Assembly: GCA_030267965.1 (NCBI GenBank)
Contig: BRYA01000661.1
Span: forward strand, 16,744-80,743
From: Triparma columacea
Taxonomy: Eukaryota; Sar; Bolidophyceae; Parmales; Triparmaceae
DNA length: 64,000 nt
Reading direction: 5' to 3'
Part shown: positions 33,432-45,991 of the stretch, piece by piece
Numbering within the stretch: position 1 is the first letter of the stretch
Layout of the letters: the number at the start of each line of letters is the position of its first letter
Notes under the pieces: generated by a model
Seen by the model: only the letters and a program-made list of their open reading frames with translations
Told to the model about the DNA's origin: nothing
The model's database searches: none
Made by a program: the position numbers and the translations under genes

Positions 33432-36400
33432 ATGCTGTTGAAACAGACCATTCTCGACTACATATCAGCACTGTTTCCAGCAGCAAACGCAGCATCCTAT
33501 GCATTCACGTCAGGGAGTCTTACAATAGAAGAAGGAGATATGTGTTTTGAAGAGGTTGCAACCCGCATATTCCCTCTCTTTCTACTCTCGCATGTCAGTT
33601 GCGATTCATTGACTCACTCTGGTGCTAATGTGACGTTCCCTTGGATAAACGCGGCGAAGAAAGGGAAGGGGAAGAAGAAGAAGGCTTCAAGCCTGCTCGT
33701 TTCAAGCCCCAGACTCGTGCTGAGCTTAGATGGAGGGAATGAAGAGAAATGGAAATACTGGTACAACAAGTACCTCCGTACGAGTACCTCTGCCTCTGCC
33801 TCTCCCTCTCCCTCTCCCTCTACATCTGCCTCTACATCTGCCTCTACATCTGCCTCCACATCCACCCCCCTCCCTACCTCTTTCCTCTCGCGGCTTACTG
33901 CTGAGCTTCGTTCCTCCGTCCTTATGATCCTTTCTAAGCCTTCCCTCCTTCTCCACCTCGACGTCGAGTACGATTTGATTGTTGAGTTCGATAAGATCGT
34001 TTACAGGGAGAAAGAAGACGACGGAGTGGGTGAGATAGTGGAGCGAAACCGGGGAATGCGTCAGACGAGCAAAGGGGCACCTCAACTTATATACTGACAT
34101 AATCACTTCGCAACTCGCTTCGCTCGTTGCCCGCTTCGCTCGTTGCCTCGTAGCAACCATAGAGGGCATGCAGATATTCCTCCTCCCCCTCACTTCTCTC
34201 GCCCCCCCTCCCACCCCCGTTACCAACATCTTCACAATAACCTTCTCCCTCCCCTGCTCGCCCTCCCCGGCTTCCATTTCAACCACCCCAATAAATCTCT
34301 CCTTCCCCCCAGACTTCCTACCTCATTTTTTTGCCAAGATAGTCCCCCGTTTCTACTTCCATAACCGCTCCCTCCGCAAGTCCTCCTCCCGCTCCCGCCC
34401 CCTCTCCTACTTCCGATCCATCATCCTCGACGCTCCCCCACCCGTGCTCCTCTACGCGGCCCTCCTCAACAAATACTCCCGCCAAAAGAACCTCCCCCCG
34501 CACGAACAAGATCTGAGGGTGATACGCTATATAGTTGAGACGGTGGACGCAGAGACACTGGATGTTTGGGAAAAGATCTTGGACCCGTCCTTCACCCCAA
34601 CGAAGCTCTCCATCTTCGCCCCTCTTTCCTTAACAATCTTCGACGCCACCTTCTCCTTCGACTTCATCACACGCGACACAAACGACACCATTGACACCAT
34701 TTTACTACACAACTTCCAAGTCTCCCATCTCCCCAACGCCGTCTCCCTTATATCCTACCAAGATTCCGAAAACTTCTCCACCTATCATATCCCGACGAAG
34801 CACCTGACTATCTCCCCCTTCTTCATAGACTTAACTTCCACCCAGACTATAACCTCCATCCTCTCTCTCCAATCCCTGATAACCTCCACCCCACCACCCC
34901 CCTCCACCCCCACGTCCCTATCGATATCCTGCCCATCCTTCCAGACCCTCTTCTCCTCCAGCCTGATAACTTCTTTCACCTCCTTATATTCCTCCTCAAA
35001 GTCAACCACGTTGGCGAAAATATCCTTCGTCCAAAACCAATCCCTCCTCTTAACCCCTTTCTCCCTCCTCATCACCCACTCCCCCTTCTCCCGCCCTCGC
35101 ACCCACAACGTAACATTCGCCCCTTTAACCGTCCGTAGATTCTCCCTCTTCACCACCCTTCCAATCCTCCGTGGTCTTCAAACTTCAATCAGAAATATAT
35201 TTTCCTCCATCCCTCCCCCCCCCCACCCTGTCTCGCGAATAACCATAATGATACCCTCCCTGACTTTCCTCCCCCAATCCGCCACCTTCACCAACATCAC
35301 TATAACCCACGATCGTACTGCCACATCATCCTCTTCAACGGAGGTGACGGTGAAGAAAGCGGAGACGCCGTCAGGTATGGTTGAAGGAATACACATGTCC
35401 ACAATAACATCCCCAGACATTGAGTCCGGTTTAATCAGGGACGACAGCAAAGTTCGACTTTCCTTAGTCACCGTAAACGTCTTTAAATCCGCCCTCCACA
35501 TCCCCCTCGTAAACCTTCACCTTACTACTTCCTCAGACCCATCTACGAACTCCCCGATCCTCTCAACCGCGTTGGTTGAATCTCCCTTCTCATCTACGTT
35601 GGAAATTCCAAGTCTACATCACCTCACTAAGCTCCTATCAAAATCCGCCGTCCTTTTAAAGACCTTAAGCTCGGCCGTGTTTACGACGACCCCAGCTTTG
35701 AAACACGAAAATAGAGGTAACAATAAGATGTGTTACCAGGTTTTAGTGAAGCTGCATAAGGGCACTATTTGCGTGGATAGGTTCAAACTTAACATCACAG
35801 AGTTCAAAATGGAGGTGAGAATACGGAGCAATAGTGTGACGATGAACCATGATTGTGTATTTAACAACGATTACAACTAACGCCACCCTACCTATACCAC
35901 CATCCCACTAGCTCTCCGGTGCCTCCCGCTCAACCTACGGTTCCGGTTCCGTTCTTCTTACCCTCTCCCACCTCAACGATTCCATCCTCCCCCCTCTCCT
36001 CCTGAACCTCCTAATCTCCGACACCACTTCAGACCGTCACCTGCAGATCTTCTCTTCCGAAAACTCCAACGTCTGCATCAACCTTACATCTACTCTCCTC
36101 CAAGCCCTCGCATCTATCTACTTCGATGCCCCCCCCTCCTCCGCCCCTGTATCCCCAACACCTTCAATCCCCTCAAACCCCACACCTCCCGACTTCAACG
36201 CGACCATAGAAACCGTCGCGTTAACAACAACCGAAACGCAGACGTTCGATCCCTCAACCTCAAACTGGACCCCCTCCCACCCTTCCCCAACTGCCCAATC
36301 ATCCTCCCCACGCACCACGTGCTCCCCGCCCGTCGATCCGTTCTCGTGGTTCTTTATAGACTCAGCTCCTAAAATTTCACCTTATGTGTACACTCAGAAT

Positions 36401-39400
36401 TCCACACGAAGGAAAAGGACGCTTACAAGAATAAAGGCTAAGGTTTTCAAGAGGAACTTAAGCAAGGAGGAGGTAAGACGACAAAAATTAACCAGGGTTT
36501 TAAATCCCTGTACCTTTTCTTCCTTACCAAGGTCCTCACCAACTCCCACCAAAGGAGATTTCCGTAAGGAGTCTCACCGTAGCGCAAGCAGCTCTGATAG
36601 AAACGTTGGACGAGATAAGAATAACAGAGCCCGAGAGACCCCTTCCGTACGAGGTGAGAATGGTCAAAAATAGGGCGGCGAAGTGCGGCTGCCAAGACGA
36701 CGTTCGTTCATGACTTTAGCAGCTGACTTTAGCGACACCCCACCCTCCGGCAGTTCTTCAAGGATACCCTCCGCCTCAAGGACGGTAAGCTGATCTACGG
36801 CAAGCTCGACACCTCCCCTCTCTTCCTCCCCGCCTCTTCGCACTGCCTGCTCCCCGTCACGTCCCCCCTACACCTTTTCAACTCCACATCAAACCCCGCT
36901 ACTTTCACCCTTCAGCACGTCACGTCCCCCCCCACCCACTACACGGTACCGTCGAATTCTACGGTCATCGTACCTCCCCCCATCGCATCAACGGCCACAT
37001 CGGTCGCACTCCACGTTTGTTCACCAGCGATATATCCCCTCCTAAGTAAGACCCCTCAATCATACTCCCTCTCAAACAGCATCACCTACCCAGGTCGGCA
37101 ATTCTACACGCTCACAATATCCCCTTCAAAGGCAGCTCTCCACGACGCACTGAGTATAAAAAACTCTCTCCCCCTTCCAATAGACGTGGAATTCACAACA
37201 TCGAGTTTCAAAACTAGGATTCCCGGCTTGAAACCTGGTGTCTGTCAGAGCATTCCTAAGATCGATCCAGAGAGGCCGTTTGCAGTCTCGGTAAGGCTCA
37301 CTGGGACTTCGAGGTGGACGGAATCCGTCTATGCTACGTTGGAGGACAATACAAGGTTCACACTAACAAACGCTAAGGTGAGGATGGGCGAGCGTATGAT
37401 ATTTTCGTAAACAAATACAACAACTAACTCTATATCGTTTCGCTCATCGCATTCACAAAGTCGACAACCATCTCCGTCCTTGTAACATCCACCCCTGCCT
37501 TCAAATTGACGATGTTCTCGGAGTATATCGTGCTCGACAAGACGTGCTGCAATCTTTCTCTCTCCTCTACGGAAACCCTGATCGTCGATGGACGGACAAA
37601 CCATAAGCAGGAGAATGGGCTCTTGCTCTACCATTCTTCATCTAATGGGCTTTTGCTCTACCACCCTTCCTCTAAACTTCTTCGCATCCGTGTCGACAGC
37701 TACCAGGGCAAGCCGGTAGCATGCAGTTGGTCGCCTCCCCTCGACATCTCATCCGCAATTAAGTCAAAGACTCCCATCGTAATATCTTCCTCAACTTGCT
37801 CCTTCGATTTCACCGTGACTATCTCTTCACCTCCCGAATCCACCAACCTTCACAAACTTACGAGGCTCATCACCATCGCCCCAAAGTTCATCCTCACAAA
37901 TCTCACAAAGTCTGACTTGATCCTCACCCAGAATAAGACGCACAACAACCACTTCATCAGGTCTACAGAGGGCACATCGATGCCTCTCTATTTCTGCACG
38001 GGCGAGCAAAAAATACTTCACATGAGAACAACCTCAAAGAAGGCCGTATTTTCTGAGGCGTTCATCAGGCCAGATCATCTCGGCGTAGACACATTTCGAA
38101 TGCCACCTGCGGAGGATGTTGTACAGTCCGAGGTGAAAACGGGCAAGTATACGGACGACTTTTCGATACAGGTGGTGCTTTGGAGCACGGAGAAGTTGCC
38201 CGGTAGATCAATGTTTGAAGTCGTGAACTCATCTTCCTTGACCATTCAAATCAAGCAGAAATGCCATGGCGCACACACATGGACGACAGGACCATCATCT
38301 TCCCGACCTTTTGGGTTCGAGACAACCAACACTGACACCACGCTCCTGTGGAGGATCAAGCAAGAGCAAAACACGAAGGGTTCCCGCTGGTACGAAATAG
38401 ACCCGAGCAAATGCAATGAGGCCTCTGGCGGGAATTCGAGATCCTCCCGCATTACGGCATCCGTCGACATTGAGGGATCCACCATTGTCGTTACTTTCAT
38501 GGACCGAAAGGACAATACATCGGAAAGGGTTAAAGAAGAAGAGCACAAAGAAGGAGGGGGAAAATACACTTCTCTGAACGTTTCGTTCCCATTGATTTCC
38601 ATTTCTCTCGTCGACAATATCAAAGAGGGAAGGGAGCTGCTACTGATGAGGTGAGAAGGTGCAGAAAAAGAAGACATTCCGCACAATTTTAAGCACCAAC
38701 ACAACCCGGCCTTCGCCTCCCCCCCCCCCCTCACTTGGTCACAGCGCGACGGAGACTGAATTCCGTGCCGATATTATTCCAGAGCAAAACATTGCATGCA
38801 CATTTCAAATACAGGACTGCCAGATAGACAATTTCGTTCGTAAAGCTTCGCACCCAGTACTAATTTCCCCCTCGGATCATTCCACTTCCGAAGTTGCACT
38901 CATGCGAGTAAAACTCTCCTTCACTAAGCAGAACTCTATTCAGTCCCTTACTGCCAAAGCAAAGCCGACGGTGGTCGCCATTGACTCGACTACGGTGCTG
39001 CGACTTTACAGCTTCTTTGTGCTCATACTTGCACCATTGGGAAAATCTAGTAGTTCCGAGCCTCCTCCGTCCTTCGAGCGTTACATCAACGATCTCGTGA
39101 AGTGCGCTCGACACAACGACTCTGAACATAGGAAGATTGGCTTGGAGGAATTCTCAGACCTTTGCAAAACGTCTCTCTCTCAGCAAATCTTCTTCAAGGA
39201 GCTCATCATCTACCCTCAAGACTTTGTTTTCACCTTCACTGCAGACGACTCAGCTCTATCGACATTGGTAGACAACACGCACTCAGTGGAGAGAGCAGCC
39301 ATCCACATAAGAGGATTCAGGTCTTCGAATTTGTACGTTCCAGCCTCCGAATTGAGGCAAATGCTGCTTCACCATTACAAGACGGAGATGAAAGAGAACA

Positions 39401-40989
39401 TGATTACGCTGATTGGATACCTTGCAGATATTGGAGCCCCGGCGGAGCTGATCGAAAGGGTTGGGGACGGGGCGAATAAATTCTTTATAAGTCCCTTCGT
39501 AGGGCTCAACCACGGGGTGGGTGGACTCTTTTCTGGAGTCAAGGAGAGTGTTGAAGGTTTGAAGAACGGAGTTGGGGGGGTTGCCAAGAGTTTGGGAATG
39601 GTCGGAGAGGGCCTTTTGGGAAGATTCGCGGGGCTCTGCGGCGACCCTGATTATTTGTCTGAAAGGAAGGTCCAACGAAGGCTGGGCAAGGAGTTGGCTA
39701 CAACGGCGAAAATCGGGGCGAGCTTGTCTTTGGGGTTTAGGAGCAGTGTGAATGGAATCATGAGCATGATTGAAAAGGAGGTTACTCCGGATGCGAACGA
39801 GGTCGGGTTGGCCCTCGCAGGTCTATTTATGAAACCCATCGTTGGAGTTGGCGACGGTTTAGCTGTGGCCTTACTAGACCTGGGCGCAGACGACGGGAGA
39901 AAACAGTTTGCCCAACGGAGGAGCAGGAAAGTAGTGATGAGGGTGGATGCCGGGTTTGCTATTTTACCCCATGACCAGCAAACCAGCATGGCCCAGGAGG
40001 TCATCGAGGCTGGAGGCACCGTTGAAGACACATACGTTCACCACATTCTTTGCGTGAATGAATTGATGATTTTTAGCGAGCAATGCCTGTGGTTGTTGAG
40101 CCGTGATAACCCTGAAAGCCGTGCGTGGTGCACAGCATACCACGACATGAGCCATTACAGGGGAATGAAGAGGAAGAAGAAGAGAAAGACAATTGGGTTA
40201 GAAGAAAAGGGCGAGGTTCTCGAGGTCTACATATTTGCGTACTCGTTGCAGGGTCTGTTGCCGACCATTGTCGAGGTCGAGGGAGCCGCTCAAAGAGACG
40301 AGATATTCGCAAAATTGAATTGCTTTTCGGATTCAATGGGGAATGCGGGTAAGCTCGGCTTCGGGGAGCGCTGTCAGATTAAAGGGGGGAACCATTTCGG
40401 TTCGATCAACTTTTGTAGCTCCGGGAAAGAAGTAGCAGTTGATAATGCCGACGAAGGTGGCGTCTCTCTCTTTCAATGTGGCGTTCCAAATATAATGAGA
40501 TGTGACAGAGTAGGCCCTGACTCTGCAGGTGTGGTGGAAAATACAAGGAAGATCCTGTCAGAAGAGGCGAGCGAAGTGAGTCTTGATCGTCATTTGTGGA
40601 CGCTGGTGGACAACTTTAGGGAGGAAAACTACTGTTTCGGCCTCGGAATTATCAACGTTAGCGATCTACAATGCATCGTACTGAATTCTGCAACCCTGTC
40701 TGTCGGCAAGTCTCTCATCATGATTGGCACCGATAAGCAGGAAGTGCGAACAGAGGAGGACAGCTGGGTGATAAATCCGGGAGAGAGTTTCCTCCTAATT
40801 GCTACCGGAGAGGACGAGGCAGCAGGTCGCGAGCGTGTCGTTCTGGAAATAATGTCAGGAACGTTTCAGGTCCATTTTTCTGACACCAACGACGGAACGT
40901 TCAGGACCGAGGGAAACTGCGCAGTGCTGGAAAAGGCAATGGGGAACAGGCGGTGGTCGAAGGCTTGGCTGGGGGTCGGGATAACATAA
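33432..40989 (+). CDS. VPS13-like bridge-type lipid transfer protein
   Basis: Seven exons, 33432-34029, 34154-35814, 35912-36472, 36555-36653, 36754-37377, 37461-38650 and 38745-40989, join in phase to 2325 aa. The C-terminal half is clearly VPS13: FSEYIVLDKTCCNLSL in the VPS13 adaptor-binding/SHR region, and the VPS13_C-type segment from about residue 1790 with LIGYLADIGAPAELIERVGD, ANKFFISPFVGL, GLFSGVKESVEGL, GDPDYLSERKVQRR and ALAGLFMKPIVGVGDGLA. The N-terminal chorein part is very divergent and Ser/Thr/Pro-rich, and the chain is about a third shorter than yeast or human VPS13. Such proteins form a hydrophobic groove moving phospholipids between organelles at contact sites. Exon 1 has a low-complexity (TS/AS)n insert; exon 6 has a 30-bp tandem duplication. 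Exons 3-5 have few ATGs and depend on splice inference. Confidence 0.85.
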
Positions 40990-41012
40990 TATACAGAGTT
41001 ACATACACACGA

Positions 41013-44000
41013 TCATCTTTTGTTATGTAATGTGCAGGCAGCGGCAACACAGTTTTTGAACTCCTCGAAGCCGCTCTCCATCTTGAAATGCCTAAGCACG
41101 TTGTTGCCCCCCAAATTTTCTTGTCCTTTGAGAGAAAACGTCGTGCCCTCAGGAGTCTTTTTCACGTCCATTATGAGGGGAGGCTCAGTAGACAGGTATA
41201 GTTTGCCCCTCACGGGCATCCCCCTCTCGGCGTTTTTCACAGACTTCCACCAGCAAATGTAGCCGGAGCGGACAACAACGAAGCGGTCCTTGAAGGCAGT
41301 ATTAAAAGTGCCTCTTTTTTTCATCTCCCCGCTCCACAGCGCCTGCAGAGCGACTTGCAGCGCCTGAGTGTGCTGAACCTCTGCGGTGATCTTCTTCAGG
41401 CCGTCTCGCTCGGCTTTGTATATGTCCGACATGTCCGAGGCAGTTGGAAGGGTGCTGAGGAGGTTTTCGACGCGGTTGTAAAACTTCCTTGACCTGCGCC
41501 CCTTCAGACCCTTCCAGAAGTCTTTCAGGATCTTGTAAATCATGAGGTACCGGAACTTCACGAAAAACGATACCACGCAGCCACAGAGGATATAGGCGAA
41601 AACGACGGCAGTCTTCTTTGGGTGTACCCACATAACGAGGTTCTTCAATCGCTCACAAGCATTGGCTACGTTTTCCAGACCCACTTGTACGCTAATAGCT
41701 ATACTTCTGACCTTCTTGACCCTCCCTACAATTCCTAGGTACTGCTCGTTGTTGAGAACTTCCTCAAGACTGCACGGGTGGGTAGGCAGGCAGGCGGTCG
41801 GGCGGTCGGGCGGGTTAGCGTCGTGTGCTGAGTACTGGTCCGTTCCAAAAGACTTTAATCCATCCTCTCACCTCTCCATGTTCATTCTATCAAGTTCAGT
41901 GAAGTCAGCCCCGACATTGGGCAGCTTAACTTGCAGCCGAACCCTTAATTTCCCGACCTCCTTCCCCTTGCCTGCGTAAAACTTTAGCTCCAAATCTTTC
42001 ATACCCTGGATCCCTCCTCCTCTTTGAACAAGCGCGCTCATTGGCAAAATAGCCCTCCCCAAGAATTTCTCGCCCGCCGTCCCAGCGTGGATCAGATCGA
42101 AGTGCAAGTTCGACGAGATATGCTCCCATTTCTTGACCTTCTTGCCCTTGTTCTCTGTCTCTTGCAAAATCGGGTACTTCAAGCAGTGCCAATCGACGAC
42201 CCCGTCATCGTGCTTCCAGGAGGACGTTACGTTATGGAGAACAGCGTCCCTCACTCCGGCCTTGCGGAGCCTGCTGCGAGCAATGAACCAACTCTTCGCA
42301 GCGGTGGCAGTCTTCTGAATGTTCTTTTTGGTGATTGTCGTGGGGGAATCTTCACTTCCATTTCCCTCTCCCACAGGCTGATTCTGGAAGTAAGGGGTCG
42401 TGGTGTTTTGTATCGTCTGGGTTCTCCCGATGTAATATCGGTGCCGCGAGGAGGACGAAGAGACCTTGTAGTCATTTTTCTGCTCTTCATTCTGATTGTG
42501 GTGGTTGTGGTTGGGGTCGGAACAATCTCCAACAGCATAGTAGCATCGCACCAGCGGATCCAGCTTCCCCCTCCACACCTTCTCCTTATCTAGCTCGCTG
42601 GCGCTGACAACTGCAAGCCTCAACTGCCCAATGGTTCTCCTCAGCCCCGAAGACTGAGGATCGTGGAGAAGATGGAGCACCGAAGTCCCATCGACTCGAC
42701 CCTTCAGGTTGTAGAGCAGGACGAGGAGGACCAAGCCCGACATGTGGAAGGGCAGGTACTCAGGATCCATAGTCAGGCAGAACGCAATGGACCCTACCAA
42801 CCAGCAAATGGAGGTGGCGGGGCGTTCAAACTCAAGTATTCTCCTGTGCGCGGCTTCGAACTCATTCCGCATTCTCATGAGCTTTGAGATTCTCATGCTT
42901 GCGCTCTTCAACGCCTCGAGGGCAAAGTCGGGGTCGTTGTCCTCAGGCGAGGCCCTCAGCGAGGGCGGTTGAGTAGAGAAGCTCACCATGACATTCTCCC
43001 TGAAGCTCAGGTTGACCATGACCATTCCAACGATTGAGCCTCTGGAATCCTTGAGATTTACCCACTCGAAGGTATCACTGCTGCTGACGTTACGAAGGGT
43101 CTCGAGGACGGTGATCTTCCTCTCACCTGGAACGTTGATGTAATTTGCCCTGAGGCCTCCGAGCCTCTTCATGTTGACCTGTACGTTTTTCTCCACAATT
43201 TCAAACAAGCCGACCGAGCAGTCTCCGATGAGGTTGGAGGAGTATTCGTCAAAGAGGTCAAAGTAGACCTTGCTCTGGTAGCTCATGACGTCAAACTCAA
43301 ACGTCTTATCCTTGAAGTTGGGCTCAAAAGATGATGCGGGGGGGGTCTGCTTGAAGCCATCTTCGAATGTCACGGTGCAGAGGAATGCGGCCTCGTCGTA
43401 GGCAGGGTCAGAGACGGCCCCGTAAAAATGGGTGCCTGCCTTCTTGTTACATTTCCTCCCGCAGATATGGGCCTTCCTCACAGTAACCTTGAGGACTCCG
43501 TAAGGCTCCAGGAGTTCGGACTGGCTGGCAGCTGGCTGGTCCCGGGCCGGCTTCGGATCCAGAGAGTTAAGGGCCTTGTTGAACGCGCTTGTTAGCTTTG
43601 CCTTCTTGTATTCCCTCCAGTCCGTCTTGGGGTCAGGAAGTGAGGGCCTACTTCTGAGATGGGCGAAGCGAGCAGCGGAAAATATATTGTGATGGTGGGT
43701 AAGCTAAGGTGCCTCAGCCCTCCTCCCTCGAGTGATTTATTACCCTCCTCACCTCTCTTTCTCTGTCCGGGGCCCCACCACAGAACCCCGATGTGGAGAT
43801 TTGCGGTTGATCATGGTCTTTACACGGCGTCGGAGCTGGCCGACGGACGGTGGCGACGCCGAGAACGACGAGTCGTCACCTTGTGCAGGGGGGGGGGGTG
43901 GATCCTGTGAGGTAGGAATTGGCAACTCATTTAAGGTATTGTTGTCGTAGTTACCGACATCCTCGTCGCCGGACTCAGGGTTGGGGGCACCGGGGGGACG

Positions 44001-44120
44001 GGTTGGCGTGGCGGTGAAAGCGCGGATCATGCGGGAGGAAAAGGAATCCCTGAACTCAGAAGGGGTCGGGGAGGGAGGGTGCTCATTGTCCGGTGAGGGG
44101 CCCCGGGGGGGGGAAGGCAT
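41013..44120 (-). CDS. MCTP-like protein: C2, membrane hairpin, C2, PRT_C-type membrane region, C-terminal PH domain
   Basis: Exons 44120-43753, 43653-41872 and 41769-41013 join in phase to 968 aa. Order: Pro-rich N-terminus; C2 domain from about residue 172 (YGVLKVTVRKAHI) to 350; hydrophobic pair at about 402-440; second C2-like region from about 466 (GQLRLAVVSASELD) with a low-complexity insert; then a hydrophobic segment at about 760 (KTAVVFAYILCGCVVSFF) and LLSTLPTASDMSD, which matches the end of the plant phosphoribosyltransferase C-terminal region of MCTPs; and last a PH domain (FKDRFVVVRSGYICWWKS ... EEFKNCVAAA). Plant MCTPs tether ER to plasma membrane in a Ca/phospholipid-dependent way; a PH domain would add phosphoinositide binding. 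Converges with the VPS13-like gene, 23 bp between stops. Confidence 0.78.
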
Positions 44121-44306
44121 CGGAGATCGATGGGACGTGGGAGGGAGGGGGCGAGTTTAGGGTGAAGGGAAGGAGGGGGGGAAGGATGGGAGGAGGGAGG
44201 GGCTTTGAAAATTGGCAAGGCAGGATTTCGAAGGATCTTGCCCAGGATCTTCTACGTTGAAGACATACATTTTGATCTAAAATAAGCGCAGCAAAGTTTG
44301 ATAATA

Positions 44307-45503
44307 TTAGATTGCACCTATGTCAACATCAATATTAATCGCCAGCCCTTTGCCTTCTTTTTCCATCCCGACGCTGATCTCCCCAACGTCGACTCCTTCC
44401 CTCATCTTCTTGAGGTCCTCCATAGCCTTAAAGATCAAGTTGGTGTCCGCGAGCAGCGCGTTGTGTTTCTTTCCCGTGATGTGCACCTGAATGTCCAGGT
44501 CTACCGGCGGCTTCGTCTCGGAGAAGAGGAACCTCCCGTCCCCTTGGATGAATTCGTAGTGGTCAAAATTAGGCCCGAGCATGCCGTTCTCGTCTTTGCT
44601 GATCCCGAATAGCGGCGAGGTTTTTGTGTCAACCCCCGAGACGACCGCGACAGGAGGGTACACCGACTTATCGTGCTTGAGTTCCCTCAAGGTGGCCCTG
44701 AACGCTAGCGCTCTGTCCAGGCAATTCTGAAGGTGCCCCTTCTTCTCCTCGAAATCTGGGTCTGACGGACTCAGCAGGATACCGTGTTCCGCCCAGCTTT
44801 CCGCTCGCTTGGGGTCCCAGTTCCCCTCGCTTCCCTTCGCCAGCGATTCGCTCGTGTCCTTCTCAAGTGGCATGAAGCAAAATGGCGCTGGGTAAGTGAA
44901 GAGAACTGCAGGGGGCTGCCTGTACAGCATCGTCCCCCCCCCCCTAACCATGTCCCTCATGAACGACCAGTTCCCCCCGAACGGCCCCCCCGCCAGCAGC
45001 AGCGAGCTCGCAAGTTCCGGCTCCCCGTTGACGACGCTCCAGGCGATCTGGGCCCCCATGGAGTGCCCTATCACGGCGGCGGCGCCCCCGCCGGGACTTG
45101 AGGCCTTCACGGCGGACAGGACCCCTTTGAGGAGCTCGGCGTTCTCGCTCGGATCCCTCCTCCAGTCGTAGCAGAAGAAGTACGCCCTCCTTGGCGGTCC
45201 CTCCCTAACGTCACCCTCGCTGTGGACGACTGCAACCTTCTCGTTGTTATCAGACTCAAGCTTGGATATAAGAGGGCTGTATACCTTCCCCAATATCGTC
45301 ATCGGTCCAGCGGGAATCAAATCGTCCCTCCCCTGAACCATATTACCACCCCCCCCACCACCTTCCCAATGGAGAGGCAGCCGAATATCACGAACGCACA
45401 AACCGAAGAGCATAGGAACGGTCAAGAAACGACAACGACCACCCGGGGAAACAAGATTAGAACCCTTGAAACCGTGAACAACGACAGTCGGTGTGTAGTC
45501 CAT
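44307..45503 (-). CDS. LCAT/PDAT-like alpha/beta-hydrolase (lipid acyltransferase or lipase)
   Basis: Single exon, 398 aa. TVVVHGFKGSNLV is the oxyanion-side strand; AYFFCYDWRRDPSENAE is the LCAT family Y-D-W-R block; AAVIGHSMGAQIAW holds the nucleophile serine in G-H-S-M-G. PVAVVSGVDTKTSP and GDGRFLFSE resemble the regions that carry the Asp, and ITGKKHNALLAD gives a candidate catalytic His. No signal peptide is visible at the chosen start. Likely a phospholipid- or acylglycerol-acting enzyme. It follows the MCTP-like gene on the same strand and diverges from a small hypothetical gene 74 bp away. Confidence 0.8.
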   Translation of the reverse strand: MDYTPTVVVHGFKGSNLVSPGGRCRFLTVPMLFGLCVRDIRLPLHWEGGGGGGNMVQGRDDLIPAGPMTILGKVYSPLISKLESDNNEKVAVVHSEGDVREGPPRRAYFFCYDWRRDPSENAELLKGVLSAVKASSPGGGAAAVIGHSMGAQIAWSVVNGEPELASSLLLAGGPFGGNWSFMRDMVRGGGTMLYRQPPAVLFTYPAPFCFMPLEKDTSESLAKGSEGNWDPKRAESWAEHGILLSPSDPDFEEKKGHLQNCLDRALAFRATLRELKHDKSVYPPVAVVSGVDTKTSPLFGISKDENGMLGPNFDHYEFIQGDGRFLFSETKPPVDLDIQVHITGKKHNALLADTNLIFKAMEDLKKMREGVDVGEISVGMEKEGKGLAINIDVDIGAI

Positions 45504-45577
45504 GTTAGGGATTTAGGATCCTTTTTTGGAGGAGCAATTTACTTGGTTGTTGTGTTGTTGGGTTTGAGAACAAAACG

Positions 45578-45910
45578 ATGACGGGGGTAGGGGAAATTAC
45601 GATACCTTACCCCCCCCCTTCCCCACCCTGCGTAAAGCTCTACAAAAAGCTCTCCTCATCCTTTGCCAATGTTGGTAGCACCCTCTCGTTGAAGGTAACA
45701 GGTTCCAGGTTGAACAACGCTTTCATCGCTTACTACAAATGCGAGGCGAAGGGTTTGGGATGCGGGGTCGAGGTGAAGGAGCATGAAGGATGCTATAGGA
45801 GCGTGATGGGAATGGGAACGTTCGGGGGGAGGAACGACTGCGAAAAGGAGCTAAGGAGGATGAAGGAATGCGTTGATGGGGGAAGGAAGGGGAAGTCAAA
45901 GGAAGGGTAA
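45578..45910 (+). CDS. Small Cys-rich hypothetical protein
   Basis: 110 aa, single exon, from the ATG at 45578. The second half has regularly spaced cysteines (YYKCEAKGLGCGVEVK, EGCYRS, RNDCEKELRRMKECV) between predicted helices, reminiscent of CHCH or GCK-type mitochondrial intermembrane-space proteins but without perfect CX9C pairs. Not assigned further. It converges with the next gene. Confidence 0.55.
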   Translation: MTGVGEITIPYPPPSPPCVKLYKKLSSSFANVGSTLSLKVTGSRLNNAFIAYYKCEAKGLGCGVEVKEHEGCYRSVMGMGTFGGRNDCEKELRRMKECVDGGRKGKSKEG

Positions 45911-45991
45911 GGGCTGGTATTTGCTTGTTGTTTTGCAGAGAAAAAAAATACATCCTATATATAATTGTGGGGCGCTTGAGATCCCATTCGT

